Assembly: GCA_004794655.1 (NCBI GenBank)
Contig: SMMW01000585.1
Span: forward strand, 4,847,501-4,911,500
Direction of reading: 5' to 3'
Length of the DNA stretch: 64,000 nucleotides
DNA from: Marisa cornuarietis
Taxonomy: Eukaryota; Mollusca; Gastropoda; Architaenioglossa; Ampullariidae
Part shown: positions 21,840 to 34,679 of the stretch, piece after piece
Layout: each line of letters starts with the position of its first letter
Position numbering within the stretch: position 1 is the stretch's first letter
The notes under the pieces: model-generated
Databases searched by the model: none
What the model was told of the DNA's origin: nothing
The model's input: the letters and a program-made list of their open reading frames with translations, nothing else
Made by a program: the position numbers and the translations under genes

Positions 21840-23100
21840 TAAACCACAAATGTGAAGGGCGTAAGCTCCAGTCGAGGACTGAGGGCTGTGTTCCCCACCT
21901 TCCCCTCCCCACCCCCCACACACCCTGCGCTGTTACTCGGGGTGCATTATAGTGGCGCTGATCCTGCCGAGATAGTCGGAGGTATGCGGCGGGCGTCAAT
22001 GGCTCCCACTGATACGAATCCCGGTGGCAGTTTTTGGTTTCACATTTCTGACATGACATATGAAAAACATTTTGTTGTGGAATATTACTCTGTCACACGC
22101 CTCCCTCTACGCTACTCTTCAGGCCATTTTTTTCCACCTTCCTCGAGAGCTGAAGTCCTTTGACCGCGTTTTGTATCTTACAGCCCTTGCGACTACCTAC
22201 CTCCCTGGGCAATTATAGTCTTAAAACATCTTATGAAAAAGACAGGAAATGTATTTAACATTTATTTCTTATTTTACGCAGTAATACCCCGGTGTAAACC
22301 CCATTCGATTATTTGTGGGTACTTAAAAGCGGTATATACAGCAAAATACAGACGTCTGTGTTTCTGGGGAGGAGGGGGGTGAAAAAATGTATAAACACAT
22401 AAATGTACGGATGCGTTCATGTGTATGCATGTCTGTATGTATGTAATTTAACTTATTTTATATGTTGATTGTCTGGTATGTTCTTGTGCGAATATTTCGT
22501 GTGTGGAGGTGTCTTAGCCATTTCACAGGGCAGAGTGATAGTCATAGCTTTGTGGTAGGTTTTAAGTACCAGTTCACAAAGCTACTTACTCGCTTGTGTC
22601 GCACATAGGTGTGCCACATTCATGAAATAAATGTCTGTATTTTCGGCTTCCTTTCTTCTAGGTTGCCATTCATTCTGTCCTTGTGAAGAAAGATTATGCA
22701 CTGACATCCCACAAGTTTAGGGTCGTCTCTCTCTCTCTGTAACAAAATACGTTTAGTAGTCTTCATCGTGGCTCTTTCATCGGTATAAGGGACTACTTAC
22801 TGTGTAGCTTCGCTTTACCTAGTGGCATAAGTTTCATAGACATAGATCGCAGCCGTCAAATGTCTATACCCCATAAGGGCTGTGAAAGGGGCACAAACTA
22901 AATCTATTCAAGTCTTCGCTCCTAAAATGTGGATGTTGCACTGTCCCCAGAGGAGACCACGGAAGCAACAGAAATGAATCGTATTCTGATTTCTAGAGAA
23001 CCAAAAAATACAATGTTTTCCCTTGTTAGATAGGAAATCATTAAGTTGTAGATTGTGTAATTATCATCATCATAACCGTTTTATAAATTAGTAAGAGGGT
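21840..23100. other. Stretch with no supported gene
   Basis: No exon or repeat family recognised beyond short TCTCTC and TGTATG runs. Confidence 0.4.
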
Positions 23101-23104
23101 TGCT

Positions 23105-23225
23105 GAATATTTTGCCTGGTAGTATAGTGGTTGAAACACTCGCTTGTCACCACTGCAATGAAAGGTCCCCGGTTCAGATCTCATCTCGGAACACTCTCTG
23201 CATGTGACAGATTTATCAAGGAATT
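23105..23225 (+). mobile_element. tRNA-derived SINE fragment
   Basis: TGGTAGTATAGTGGTTGAAA provides an A-box-like element. About 35 nt later GGTTCAGATCTC provides a B box, followed by ATCTCGGAACACTCTCTGCA and TGTGACAGATTTA, the body shared with the SINE copies near 13.1, 27.3 and 34.1 kb. The 3' end is lost. Confidence 0.72.
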
Positions 23226-24576
23226 TTTTTAAAAGTGGCAGAAAGAAAGGACTGGACTAAGCGTTCCACCAGCCTTCCCTTGAAAAGACGAACCCTTCAT
23301 ATTCCACTGTCATGTTACTACCTGTAGCACTTACCTCTAGACAAAGAGAATGCCAATTAGATATGTTTTGCTTCTCTTTTTTATTTATTCCCAGCTTTCT
23401 TTTTCAGTGCAAACGAATAACCAGAAGCTATGTTCACTGCAAACCTACGTAGCATCATGGGACAAAAGAATGGCGAGCAAAAAGTGTGCCCTTAAGTCGT
23501 GTCCGCGTGCTCATTATCATCGACGCGCTGAATCCCATTAGTCAGATGTTCCCGCGGGCCGGAACAGCACTGCGGTGGGCGTAGTATGGGCGTCATCAGG
23601 GTGTCCCACCCATTATCTGGTGGGAAAATAGACACTCTATGCATAACTTAACATGACACAACTTGTTTACTTTGTTTACCTTTTGTAATCTTTTGTAAGT
23701 AACAAGAATAAAGAAGACGATCTGATACGTTCTGACAGAAAACAGGGCGTTATCATTATGGGCTTAAACATTTCGAAAGAAGGCCTTGTTTGAAATAGTC
23801 ATCTGAAAACAGGGACCGGCTCGCTGAAAAAAAAAGTGAATCCTGTAACAGTTTCTTCAAACACTATCAGCAAAATGAAAACGAAAGTCCACGAAGTCAA
23901 ATTTCTAACTGGTTGAATATGGACACCATTTTTTCTCATTTATAACGCTCTTCATTTTTTTGTTCAGTTTGATGAATCTTTAAACAATGTTAACAGATTA
24001 CAGATTAACCAGCGTACAGATGAAAGTTGTACTAAGGCAAACACTTCAAGCTAGACACCACAGTTTCACAATGTCTTCACGTGTTTTCGCTCTATGGTTG
24101 CCTGTCTTAAAATCTCTTATGTCATCGCTAGAACTAATGTCTGATAGTCAGTACACGTGGCACCAAAGGATAAATGCAGCAGCTTGAGGTCACGAGAGGT
24201 CATGGCTGTTTTGTTCTCTGTTTTCTGTTCTCTGATTGCTGTGTAATGGTTTTCACCAACATGACACTTATAAAGCACCGGTAGTAAAGTTTATGAAATG
24301 CACTTAGACGTCACCTGGGGAGCTAGTAACAATATCTTTGACAGACAAACAGATAATAAAGAGTATTCAAAATCCGTTTTAAAAAGGAAATATTCTTTTT
24401 TTTGTGGTGGTGTCACTTCATGCAGAGGTCAAGGTGAAGATGAACTTGGGTTCATAACGTCCTCAGGAGCGGAAGTGAAGAGTAACACGCCCTAGCAAGA
24501 AAGTCGTTTCTTCTTCATTTTTATTCAATAAATTCACAGCCACCTTCGTTGTCCTTGTCACTAGAAAGTGACATCC

Positions 24577-24578
<2 letters not shown>

Positions 24579-24609
<31 letters not shown>
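24579..24609. repeat. (GA)n microsatellite
   Basis: About 15 perfect GA units. Confidence 0.97.
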
Positions 24610-24613
<4 letters not shown>

Positions 24614-25105
24614 ACACAAAGAAGATATAATGGGACCGAAAATGCAACGTGACTATTCAAATTTATTTTATATCTGAATTTGTGTACCCCGCAAAAAAAA
24701 AAAAAATCCGCAAACACTCACGAAAAGAGGAACAGTCTGCTGTGTTCGTTTTTCTCATAAAGGATGTAAAATAAAAAAAAAAACGTTACTTGTTGCTGAA
24801 CCGCCTTGTCAAAGTCCAGTGCAAAAAGCTTTGCTCTTGGAGGTATGTGAGACTATAGCACTACCTAATTCATTATTATTTTGGATGACCCACATTAACT
24901 TCAAAAAGTTCTAGTCCGGTGTGCCTGATTTCGCTTGGTTATATCAGTATATTTATATCAGGTTCTGTCAATAAATCAGGGGAGATAACAATGCCTTTTT
25001 CGTGTTTATATTTTTGTATTTTTTTTAATGATGCTCTACTGATCATACCGATGAAGCATTTGCATTAAAACTGATATTCTGAAAGTATACGATAAATGGA
25101 AAATT

Positions 25106-25106
<1 letters not shown>

Positions 25107-25154
<48 letters not shown>

Positions 25155-25238
25155 CTCATTCCAACGCGCGCGCGCGCACACACACACACACACTCATACA
25201 TAAGCACTCACGCACTTTCTTTCACACACACACACACT
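25107..25238. repeat. Compound (CA)n-(CG)n-(CA)n microsatellite
   Basis: About 22 CA units to 25150, then a (CG)6 block at about 25165-25177 flanked by more CA, and a further CA block at 25224-25238. Alternating purine-pyrimidine CG/CA is Z-DNA-prone. Confidence 0.95.
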
Positions 25239-25617
25239 ACACCACAAATGTAGAACAGCGAGGAAAGTAGGTAAGGTAACAGTTTGTGGTCAGTGTGTTG
25301 TTTGTTCTGGCGCTAATGAATTGAGAACCACTGGGCCAGCTCACGCAGTGTTTCAGTCTTCTTCGACGGATGCATGCAAACATGCACATAAGGCTAAAAA
25401 CAGAGGATTCGACTTAGACCCGTCTTTGTGTTTTGTTACCGATAAATTCGTTTGTATGATCTCGACTTCTACATGTAGACTACGTGCTGTTTAACAACCT
25501 TTGAGGTCAAGACGAAAGCATCGGCCGTGCAAACAGCCAGCTCGATTACCTCTCCATTATGTGTCCTCCCATCAAAAAAGGAAACACGAAATGTTAACTG
25601 TGCAGGATGTTTCGGCG

Positions 25618-25675
25618 GTTTTTTTGTTGTTGTTGTTGTTGTTTTTTGTTTTGTTTTGTTTTGTTTCTTTTTTTG
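25618..25675. repeat. (TTG)n/(TTTTG)n tract
   Basis: TTG units run into TTTTG units. ORFs crossing it are low-complexity artefacts. Confidence 0.9.
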
Positions 25676-26149
25676 TTTTGGATAAGAGTGTTTCGTCTTG
25701 TCCTTATACCAGTGCAGCACTTACAGCGCGGTCGCTGTATGCTTCACGCTCAACAAAATGCTTTGCTCCATCCCTACAACCTCATGTTATCCTAGAGTTG
25801 CTACTGCTGTGGTCCTGACAACCACAAAGAAAATGAGTGTTGAGGCATTTGTCTATTATTAACGTTACTCTCGTTACTGACAAGCTGCAACCTTTTTCTA
25901 TTAGGAGCTTGTTTGTCGCAAAAGGAAACCAACAGACAACGTTTTAACGCACTCCTCTAACCTTTATGGGAACTCTTTAGAATCATTTAGTAGTTTTATG
26001 CACCGGAACAACTAAAGGTTTATGAGTTCAGCAGCATTGTAAAAACGTTAAAATGCCAAAGGTCAAGAGAGGAGGGAAAGTGGCTCATCGCGTCTACGAC
26101 ACGGGGTGTACATTGCTGACGTCAACACTCTCCATTCATCGCTTTTTAT

Positions 26150-26305
26150 CGTGCTGGTTAGTCAAGTACCCAGTTGTATGCTGGGTGGGCAGGGTGGGCA
26201 GGATGGAATTGAAGTCATAGGCCCGAGTAAGCCTCGAATCCTCCACTTTGCACTCCGAAGACAAGCTCTCAAACAGCTAAGGACCGGGTGCGCAGTCGCT
26301 CTAGC
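26150..26305 (-). mobile_element. tRNA-like SINE fragment
   Basis: On the minus strand, GGTCCTTAGCTGTTTGAGAG followed by CTTGTCTTCGGAGTGCAAAG and a B box GGATTCGAGGC reads like a tRNA head in which a full tRNA would have TAGCTCAGTTGG and GGTTCGA. A GGGCAGGGTGGGCAGG segment follows. The A box is degenerate, so I call a SINE or tRNA pseudogene, not a tRNA gene. Confidence 0.55.
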
Positions 26306-26689
26306 TGGATACCAACTGTCAAGACGGCTAAGCTACTAATATTTCATCAGTGTGTTAACATGTTGCTAGATGTAACATCCCGTTTCCAAAATGATCACAG
26401 ACTTTGTGTAAATTTGTTGTCCACAAAATTTAAAAATAAAGGAACATTTTTGAAGAGCACCTATTTCTTCAACATATTCTCCACGAACTCTGCATGAAAC
26501 ACGTGACGCCTTTTGTGGATTACAATGCACATAAAATGCAACTTAGACAGTCCAGTATACCACAGGTGTTTAAAGCCAGCAGTTTAATCCCATTCATGCC
26601 TCAAATTGATAGTTTACTTGCAGTATCAGGTCAGTCCGTGCGCAGGATGCGTAACATCAGGATCCTGGGAGGATGTAACAACGGTCATT

Positions 26690-26900
26690 AACTGGGGGGG
26701 GGGTCATCCAATAGCGAAACTCCGACAGCTATCCTGAGCGACATGGCTGCGCCTTCCCACCCGAGGAGGATGAGCACCTGTTCTAGGCGACACCAATATC
26801 TCACGCTGCCTGCTGGGATGCTTGTCAGTCGATGCTGGGCCAATCCGCGGGAGGGCGCCCCGGGTGCTTGTGACGTTCTCCACAGCTCGTGCAGACAGCT
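26690..26900. other. GC-richer segment, no gene
   Basis: A G11-type run at about 26694-26703 is followed by about 150 bp of GC-rich sequence (CCGAGGAGGATGAGCACC, CGCGGGAGGGCGCCCCGGG). It is unlike its surroundings and could be the GC-rich 5' end of a retroelement. I cannot assign it. Confidence 0.4.
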
Positions 26901-27267
26901 ATGTCACTTGCCAAGCTAGATGATTGCTAGCGGTGGTTGTCCATGCCTTGTTTAACGATTAAAGCAGGGTAATGAAAGACAAGGCGCGGAGACTACACCT
27001 CTCTGGTGCATCTCTCTGTTTAATTTACCGAGGGCAGAGTCAACATCAAAGCAACCCCCCTGCAATGAAAGGTGAAAGGTCTATGTGTCTTTTTGAGCAT
27101 TTCGTCTACCAGTCGCAAAAAAGAGAGGCAGGATTAAGTTTCACTCTTCAGATTTTTAAAGTGTAATGTGGTATATCACCAAAGAATTTTGCCATACGCT
27201 TATGAAAATAAAAGCACTGATTACTGTGGGTGTTGCTGATGCCAATTTTTGTCGTGGGATGAGTATG

Positions 27268-27425
27268 GTTGGTGTTTAACAAAGTCTCCAGCACGTAAAG
27301 CAGCTGATCCTTTAAACAGGTGTCACATGCAGATAAAAAGAAAATAACGTGCTACAGACAGGATCTGAACCCAGGACACCCAATTTCCCTGTATTGGTGA
27401 CAAGTGCTCTGTCGGTAAAGTCAGC
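27268..27425 (-). mobile_element. tRNA-derived SINE, second copy of the 13-kb family
   Basis: On the minus strand it has ACAGAGCACTTGTCACCAAT, GTGTCCTGGGTTCAGATCCT (B box) and CTGCATGTGACACCTGTTTA, and ends near GTTAAACACC. It aligns with the element at 13010-13199 over head and body. The A box is damaged. Confidence 0.75.
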
Positions 27426-28594
27426 AAGTGCGCTCGACCGCGTGTCTTTATGAATTATGCACGCAGCAGCACCTGGTTCTCCAACACCTGTCCATCTATA
27501 TTCAAGGAAGAATTAAACATTGAGACTGCATAGCGTGACAACTTTTGAAATATAATATGCTCGTAGCTTCACGTGCATCGTTTCGAACGAAGGAGGCGTT
27601 AACACCCAAATACACCGCACATTTTTGCATCAACTTGTCTGAAAACTGTCCTTCACAGACTACTATCTTTGGAGGGGCACGTCGGAGACATGTGACACCA
27701 GTATGTCATCTGTCGCTGAAGTCGTATCAGGGAGAGAATATAGCCGGGAAATGTCAAAGATTATTTCATAATTTATCATTAAGCCAGCGAGGACAGCCTA
27801 GACATGATGGCATTCATATTCTGCGTGAAATGTTCGCTAACACCAGGGTCCTTTCAATAATCAGGAGAAAATATTTTTTCCTTCACAAGGCTGACTTTTT
27901 AGCCTGTATATTAAAAATAGAAACAAAATTTTATGAAGGACATGCCACGTGTCAAAGTCGAAAATTGCTTATGAGGTGAATGCTAACATGGATGATATGT
28001 AGTTAACCTGCTCGCTGTCAGTATTACAAACATGACCTCTTGACCCGCGTGAAAACGGCCAGCCATATTAAAATTGTATCTCTTACAATGACATCTCCGT
28101 ACTAAGACTACTGCGTTTTCTCGTGCCATCCGATTTCAGAAAAATGCATTTCAAACTCAGCATTTCAGACAGCTTTTATTGAGGAATCTGTGCCATAGAG
28201 AAAGTGTTTGTGAATCCCATCTAGAGCTCCCCAAATTATCTACCACGTAACCCACATCAGGTCCAGGTGACATAATACGTGTCTTTATTTCTTTTCCTCG
28301 CACATAAATGTGCCTATATCTTTTTTCTTATGTGAAATGTGTATGCACTTGGATGAATGAAGAGAAACCACACATCCTAGCTTTGAATCAAGATTTCTTT
28401 GTTCAGAATTTGTTGTTTCACTAAAACACATGAAATTATGAAAAGGAGGGGAGTTCGATATTGCCATCACTTATCATGTCAGACTGAGAAGACAAATGGA
28501 AATAGTCTCAAGGTCTGATCTAACAGAGACCTGTCAGCTGTAAGGGTTAGAGACACAAGAGATAAGCCATTTTGAGCAGCCTCGAGCTCTATCC

Positions 28595-28962
28595 AGACCT
28601 GACAGCTGTAAAGGGTACAGACACACTCGATAAACAGAGTGTCAGAACAGAACATCCTCAATGTCTGACCTGACAGGTGTAAAGAGTACAGACACGATCA
28701 ATAAGCAGGGTGGCAGAGACCTGACATGTGTAAAGAGTACAGACACAACCAATAAGCAGGGTGGCAGAGACCTGACATGTGTAAAGAGTACAGACACAAC
28801 CAATAAGCAGGGTGGCAGAGACCTGACAGGTGTAAAGAGTACAGACACAACCAATAAGCAGGGTGGCAGAGACCTGACAGGTTTAAAGAGTACAGACACA
28901 ACCAATAATCAGGGTGGCAGAGACCTGACAGGTGTAAAGGGTACAGACACAAGAGAAAAACT
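28595..28962 (+). repeat. 51-bp minisatellite with six regular units
   Basis: CTGACA(G/T)GTGTAAAGAGTACAGACAC... units start at 28670, 28721, 28772, 28823, 28874 and 28925, exactly 51 bp apart, with older diverged copies at about 28599 and 28527. Because 51 is divisible by three, the plus frame reads a 17-residue repeat, DLTGVKSTDTTNKQGGR, from a first ATG at 28661 to 28999, and two minus frames are also open. Openness in several frames argues that the unit merely lacks stops. A coding repeat exon is possible but unsupported. Confidence 0.95.
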
Positions 28963-28999
28963 ATTTGGGTGGAAGAAATTCGGCGATTTTGCTGTTTAG

Positions 29000-31900
29000 A
29001 TTATGGTTTTTTGTGTCTGAATATCTTTTTTTAAGCATTTTATTACTGTGACATCTTAACATTCCAGAATAGTAATTTGCAGTCATTTCAATCATATGAC
29101 AGCTGCACAAACCGCAGTGCCCTATATACAATCATTATATGCCAGCAAAACAAATTATCACAAGTAGCCACCGGCACCAGCATTGGCCCTGCCACGCACA
29201 AAGCACCTTACAAAAAGAAGCAAGGCAATGACAATGATGTGAGAAAATACACAGATGGATATGAACCTGCCGCATCAACCTGTACATCCTTGAGACAGTA
29301 AATAGGTAAACTCCAAAGAGGAATAAATTGCATAATATCAGTAACAAAGATAACTTTCATAGTGTGGACATCATAATACTAAATTACTAAACTCTAAATT
29401 ACAGACTGTCTGAAGCAAGTACATAAAATTTGTAGTTAGATTATGTTGATGAAAAGGACGACAACCAAGATCAGCATAATTGGGAAGGAAGTAGGGGTGG
29501 TTGTGGAGTGCTGACTGTTTTGACAAATAAGCGAAATATTATTTTTTTCCAGATTTCAATTTTTTGAAAAGCCAACGAAAACTGACACCACAATATTTTT
29601 ATACCTCATAAAGTTCGTTGGTTAATTTACGCTGTTGCAAAGCAACTCGCAAGAAGAGGTATGGATAAAAGTAAAGTAAAGCAAAAATGGCACTGTGCCT
29701 TGATTAACCGACCATCTGTAGGCCGACTGGAGCTGAAAATATGTCAATATGTCAGCTCTGACTTGGACACTATGGCCACAGATAGCTTAGAACTTCATGA
29801 ATAAAAATTACATCCATTGCCCGTGACCGTGAGAGCCATTTGCGTTCAGCTGTCACCTATGCAAATATCATGTAGATGTGATCTTTTCCGCTTAAAGGGA
29901 AAAAAATCAAAATAGTTTTTAAATGCGTGACATGAAATTGCTAGAACCAAGCTTATGGCTGGGTAAGTTGTATTATTTTTTTTTTTTTGTCGTGCCTCTA
30001 AATGCCGCAACTAAAATCAGTGTGGATAATCTGCGCTAATGATGGAAAATGGGATTGACAACGAACTTGTCGTACGGAAAGGATCATAAAACGAGGTTGC
30101 TAAGCTATACTGATGGCGGAAATAATGAGCTACTGTTATTCTTATTTCGTGCCGACCATGAGCGGTGGGATCCTGTGTCCATTCTGATCATGAAACCATA
30201 TTCTTGTCTCCTCAAACATTTGGAATATGAATGTTGCGTAGTGCTTGCAGGGATTGTTTTGACTATTATGACAATTAATATGGAGTACTCTCTAGCAACA
30301 ATTCAAAAGTTCAGAAAATTTGACATTCTCTTGATATAAACTGTTTGAGCATGCATTCTTTCAAGCAAAAACGGCTCTTGGTTATATAAATGTGGGCTTT
30401 ACTGTCAGGTATTTTAAAAGAAGCCTCTAAGTATCTAATTTTCTTAAGCAGACTGGTTTTTTTTTCCAGATTACTTCTGTACTGAATTATAATGATCAAT
30501 GCAGAACCACTAAGTTTATAAATGCTCACAGTTGTTTGCAAAGATATTACACAAAGAGATCGTGAAATGCGGTATATCTTGTGTGAAGCTCAAAATCCGT
30601 TTCAAATATGAAACAAAATTCAAAAATATATCATGTGACTTTGTTTGAGAAAAGCAGTCAAGTCAGCCTGACGCGGCATCTTTTCTTCCCTCTACGTAGG
30701 AAATCTTCGTGGATGAAATTATTTTGAGGCCAAATAATCCAACTGAAACAACTGTAGGTGAGATTTGAAGCAAGAATATGATGAGACAATTGTGACTTAG
30801 ACATGGTGCGATAGAAATGGTGAGATGGCTTTATTTTCTAACAGGAATACAAGCAAAGTATCGAGATTGTTTCGGCTGACGTCACTGTGGTCCATAATGA
30901 GTGAAAAATGTTTGAAAGCATTTGTTGCCCTTAAAATATACCGACGGTGCATCAAGATGCTTATTGTTCCTTCTTTAAACCTGAAAAGGGTTTGGAAATC
31001 TTTTAATGGAGTGGAGGGTGCTGCTTGAGTTCTTTCTAGGTGACAATTTCTTCCTTCCAAATCCTGCCGGCGTGCCTGCCCTTGGTGGACTAAGAAATGC
31101 CTTCTGTTCTTGTTAGCCTTTTCGTATGCAATGTCCCTGCAATGAATCGCTGCAAGTGCGTCCACAATCCCCAAGCCCGTGACAATGGTACAAAACCACT
31201 CAGTGTATAAGGAAAACGTACGCCTCTGTGTCATGGGACGTCCTTTGGGTTTGGGGGGTAATCCACTGCACTGGGCGAACTCTTCCCTTTTTTTAGAGGC
31301 AAGAGACAGTTGGCTAGACTGCGCTTTACTTGTTATGCGAAGAAAGACACGCTATTTTCTTCTAAAGAATTCCATTGCCCTTCACTGCTGAAGTAAAGAG
31401 TGAAATTACTCCGGAACTTGTTTTATGTCTTCAAAACAACGGCTTTTTAACATACTACTTTTATCTAATCCGGAAGTGCGAGAGAGAAAAGTTAACGATC
31501 GTGAATCCTAAGGTTTTTTTTCTATGATACTTTTATAAGAGTTCTTTAAAATAAGTGTTCTAAAAAGATGTCACAGACAAACGTCTTTAAAGTGGCGATA
31601 AGGCTTGGATCACATCCTGCAAGTTTGTCCAAAATTTCAAACGACTGACGAGAAAAGTGCATTGGAGCTTGTCATGCCATCTTGTTTGACTAGCGCCAGC
31701 TACCTTGTCTGCTCTACTCCTGTCTCCTCCTTTATTCCTGTATCAAAGGAGCCTCTCCTCTATCAGGCTAGTATCCCTACAGCCAAAGGCGAAAGTATAC
31801 TTTCACCCTTTGATTTAGATTACCGAAAGCCTGCAAACAAAATGCAATCAAGTTGTAAATTCCAAGCAAGCAGACCCATTGCCGTCTATCGGTGCACAGT

Positions 31901-32110
31901 AGTATCTTGTGAACAGTGAACGCTGTCTGTTCATACATCTGACTACCTTTTAAAGAGTTTGAAACAGCAAAATCAAGTGTACAAGTGTAAAATAACGCAA
32001 TTAACAAAGTTACAAAGTCAAGTGAGTCTCAACACATTTCGAAAGGTAGAATAAATGTTAAAGCAAAGTTGACTTTTTAGAAAGAAAGAGAAAGAAATAG
32101 AATGTGAGTT
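29000..32110. other. Stretch with no supported gene
   Basis: Nothing convincing. A 145-codon minus-strand frame at 31234-30797 (TGLGIVDALAAIHCRDIAYE...) has no recognisable domain or clear splice context. TGACGTCA occurs at 30877. A plus-strand DHILQVCPKFQ near 31608 resembles a LINE C-terminal phrase but the match does not extend. Confidence 0.4.
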
Positions 32111-32118
32111 CTAGAATT

Positions 32119-32119
<1 letters not shown>

Positions 32120-32196
<77 letters not shown>

Positions 32197-32290
32197 CGAG
32201 AAAGAGAAAGCGCGTCACCCTAATCTTTGCATACAGGCAAACGCGAGCGCGCGCGCATGCACACACACACACACACATATATATATATAA
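32120..32290. repeat. (TG)n(GA)n and (GC)(CA)(TA) microsatellites
   Basis: About 32 TG units then GA units to 32198. After an intervening 45 bp, GCGCGCGC, CACACACA and TATATATA blocks run to 32289. Confidence 0.93.
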
Positions 32291-32832
32291 ACGTTCGCAC
32301 TGCTAATCAGTTGTGCGGGTCTCAAATACTAACAGCACCTTTTCGTCGAGCTATGCAGAGGGCCTTGTACCGAGCTGTATCGTGATGACTTTGGAAATCA
32401 AGTGGCGTAGCCTAGAAGCAGCCATAATAGTTGCTTCACTTGTCGTTCGTGGCACATATTCTCCAATAGGTCAACAGCAAGACGTATTCATCTGATTGAA
32501 TCAGTGGAATGCAAAACATGCACAAATATTTGAACTTCTTTGGCTTCGCTTGTCCCAATAAAAGAAAATAGCCGTGAAAATAAAATTACAATAAGACGTT
32601 AAGCAGACCACCTGGCTGTTAATTAGACGAAATTACATAGCTTTTCGTTTTAATCGCCTCCTTTTGAATACCCTAAGGTCTCCATGTAATGCGGAGCACC
32701 GTTCTCGTACCAAAGTCATTTAGTGAGCTTGATCCTTTTTTTTTTGTTAAAGTTTGATGATTTTGTCTGGAGTTTTGTTCGCCACTGACAACCAGGGAGG
32801 CCCTCATAATAATTTGTCTCAAAAGATAACGT

Positions 32833-32937
32833 TTCTCCCTTTATCTACTATCTTTCATATGTCCCCCTTTATGAACTATCTGTTGTCTTCCTTTATTAAT
32901 TATCTGTTGTCTCCCTTTATCAACTCTTGATTGTCTC
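32833..32937. repeat. Imperfect 24-27-bp tandem repeat, four copies
   Basis: The theme GTCTCCCTTTATCAACTATC(TGTT) recurs four times with substitutions. Confidence 0.75.
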
Positions 32938-34096
32938 CGTGTCGTTGAAAAATGTCAGCACTTACGTAATTAGTACTGTTTACCACATATTTTGTTTTCT
33001 TCCGTGACAAGGGCTTTCACAGCCTAGTATAGTATAGTCTCCTAAATGGTATTTTTGTACAGGCAAACTAACAGACGTTAGGGTAGCCACAGATGGTCAG
33101 AAAGATTGATACCATTCAGGATGCACAGTTATTAGACGTTTGTATACAGTGGCAGAAAAAAAAATTGACGCTGCAGAATTCCCCTTATAGCAAAAGATAC
33201 ATTGAGAACGAACTACAACATTAAACAAGTGGCGTGAACTCAGCTTTTTGGAAGAGATCGTTGCTGGAGCGCAGAAGTGTGACCTCAGAGGTCAGCAAGC
33301 AGCAGAGGCGGGAACCGTTTCACGGTGTGAGGGACTCGTGAACGGTAATAAGGCCCGAGGGATAAAGGGGCTTTCGGTCTGGCAGTTATGAATATGAATA
33401 AAGCCACCAACTTTAATATGCACCTGGAGGAATGCGGTTGTGAATACGCTGCTAATGGCGAATTTCGCCGCTAATCATGGGGCAGGGACTTCGCTCTTTG
33501 TTCCGATAGCTTTGCGTAGATTTCAGTCATAGAAACCCCAGTATTCACCCTTAACAAAATTAATCACACAGTCTCATTCCCCCTCCCCCATCTTGATTCC
33601 CTGTGAAAAAAGAAGAAAAATCCCTTTGTGTTTTCAGTTTGATTTGATTTTTTACGTAGGCACTGCTTCGACATAAAATTTAATCGGAGATCGTTTTCAT
33701 ACTCTTCTGTGACCCGCGCTAAGTTCACTTTCGCTATGCTTCGAAGTCTTAGTTGTTGGGGTTTTTTTTCTCTCTCTCTCTCAGTCACCACTGACAGTCA
33801 AAGGTGACGTGATTGTAGTGACTTCGTACACGGAAAGTGTATTCAAATCACGACCCATTACTGAGCTCCTTTCTTTCTTCCTTCCTTCTTCTTCTCCCTA
33901 TCTTCAGAACGTAGAATTAAGGGGATGGAACTACGATGAAAGAGTGGTAACACGATCTCATCTTTTGCCTAAGACAGACTTTTGCCTCTCACAGTGCGCA
34001 CGCGCAGTAGTCAACAGGTCATTACTGCCATGTGACGGGACAACATTTCTCCAGCGAGTTACCGCACAAATCTTGTCGACCAGCCCTCTCGTAGGG

Positions 34097-34240
34097 CCGC
34101 CCGGTAGAATAGTTTTTAAAACACTCGCTTGTCACGACTGCAGTTAGAGGCTCTGGGTTCATATCTCCTCTCGGGACACCTGTTCACAGGGCAGACTGTC
34201 GACGGTTTTCTTCGGGTACTCTGGTTACCCTCCCCTACCC
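34097..34240 (+). mobile_element. tRNA-derived SINE
   Basis: GCCCGGTAGAATAGTTTTTA has a decayed A box, ACACTCGCTTGTCACGACTG matches the 23.1-kb SINE, and GGGTTCATATCTC is the B box. The body continues TCTCGGGACACCTGTTCACA and GGCAGACTGTCGACGGTTTT. Confidence 0.75.
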
Positions 34241-34679
34241 CAACTTTCCTCTTCCAAAATTGTGCAAAATTCAAACCAACCGTTGAGCCCTCTCTGAATC
34301 TTTGACGCACGCGAGGTCTTCTGCACAGCTACTACGTGTGACGATTTTTCGATTTATGTGCATTTTACTATGCTAATCATCGTTGTCTTCATTACCCTTA
34401 TATGTGGGTTCACCGTGTGTCTAACAAGAAGACCTTTGACACCAGTGGATTTCAAAGTGCGCTAACAAATCCTGACTTTTATGTTTGGGGATAGAAATGT
34501 TTGAATGCAAATATCTTTGAACTGGTTTACAAGCAAACATTTTCTCATACTATTCTATCAAATGATGAAATTCAAATAAATTATCAAACTTTTTATTCTA
34601 CCCAGCCTTTAAATTTTTGTGAGTACTAGTTTATTTTCCTTGTTTGATAATAAGGACGGGGTAAACGAGCACTCGGATC

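Noticed and set aside
26150..26305. Functional tRNA gene
   Set aside because: The A box is too degenerate and the acceptor stem does not pair convincingly; called a SINE fragment.
27545..27979. 144-codon plus ORF
   Set aside because: Starts at TTG; no recognisable domain or splice support.
28642..28905. Minus-strand repeat ORFs (SVLFTPVRSLPPCLL type)
   Set aside because: They are shadows of the 51-bp minisatellite in other frames.
30797..31234. 145-codon minus ORF
   Set aside because: Looks somewhat protein-like but has no domain, and no clear start or exon boundaries.
31605..31640. LINE C-terminal motif DHILQVCPKF
   Set aside because: The resemblance covers about ten residues and does not extend either way.
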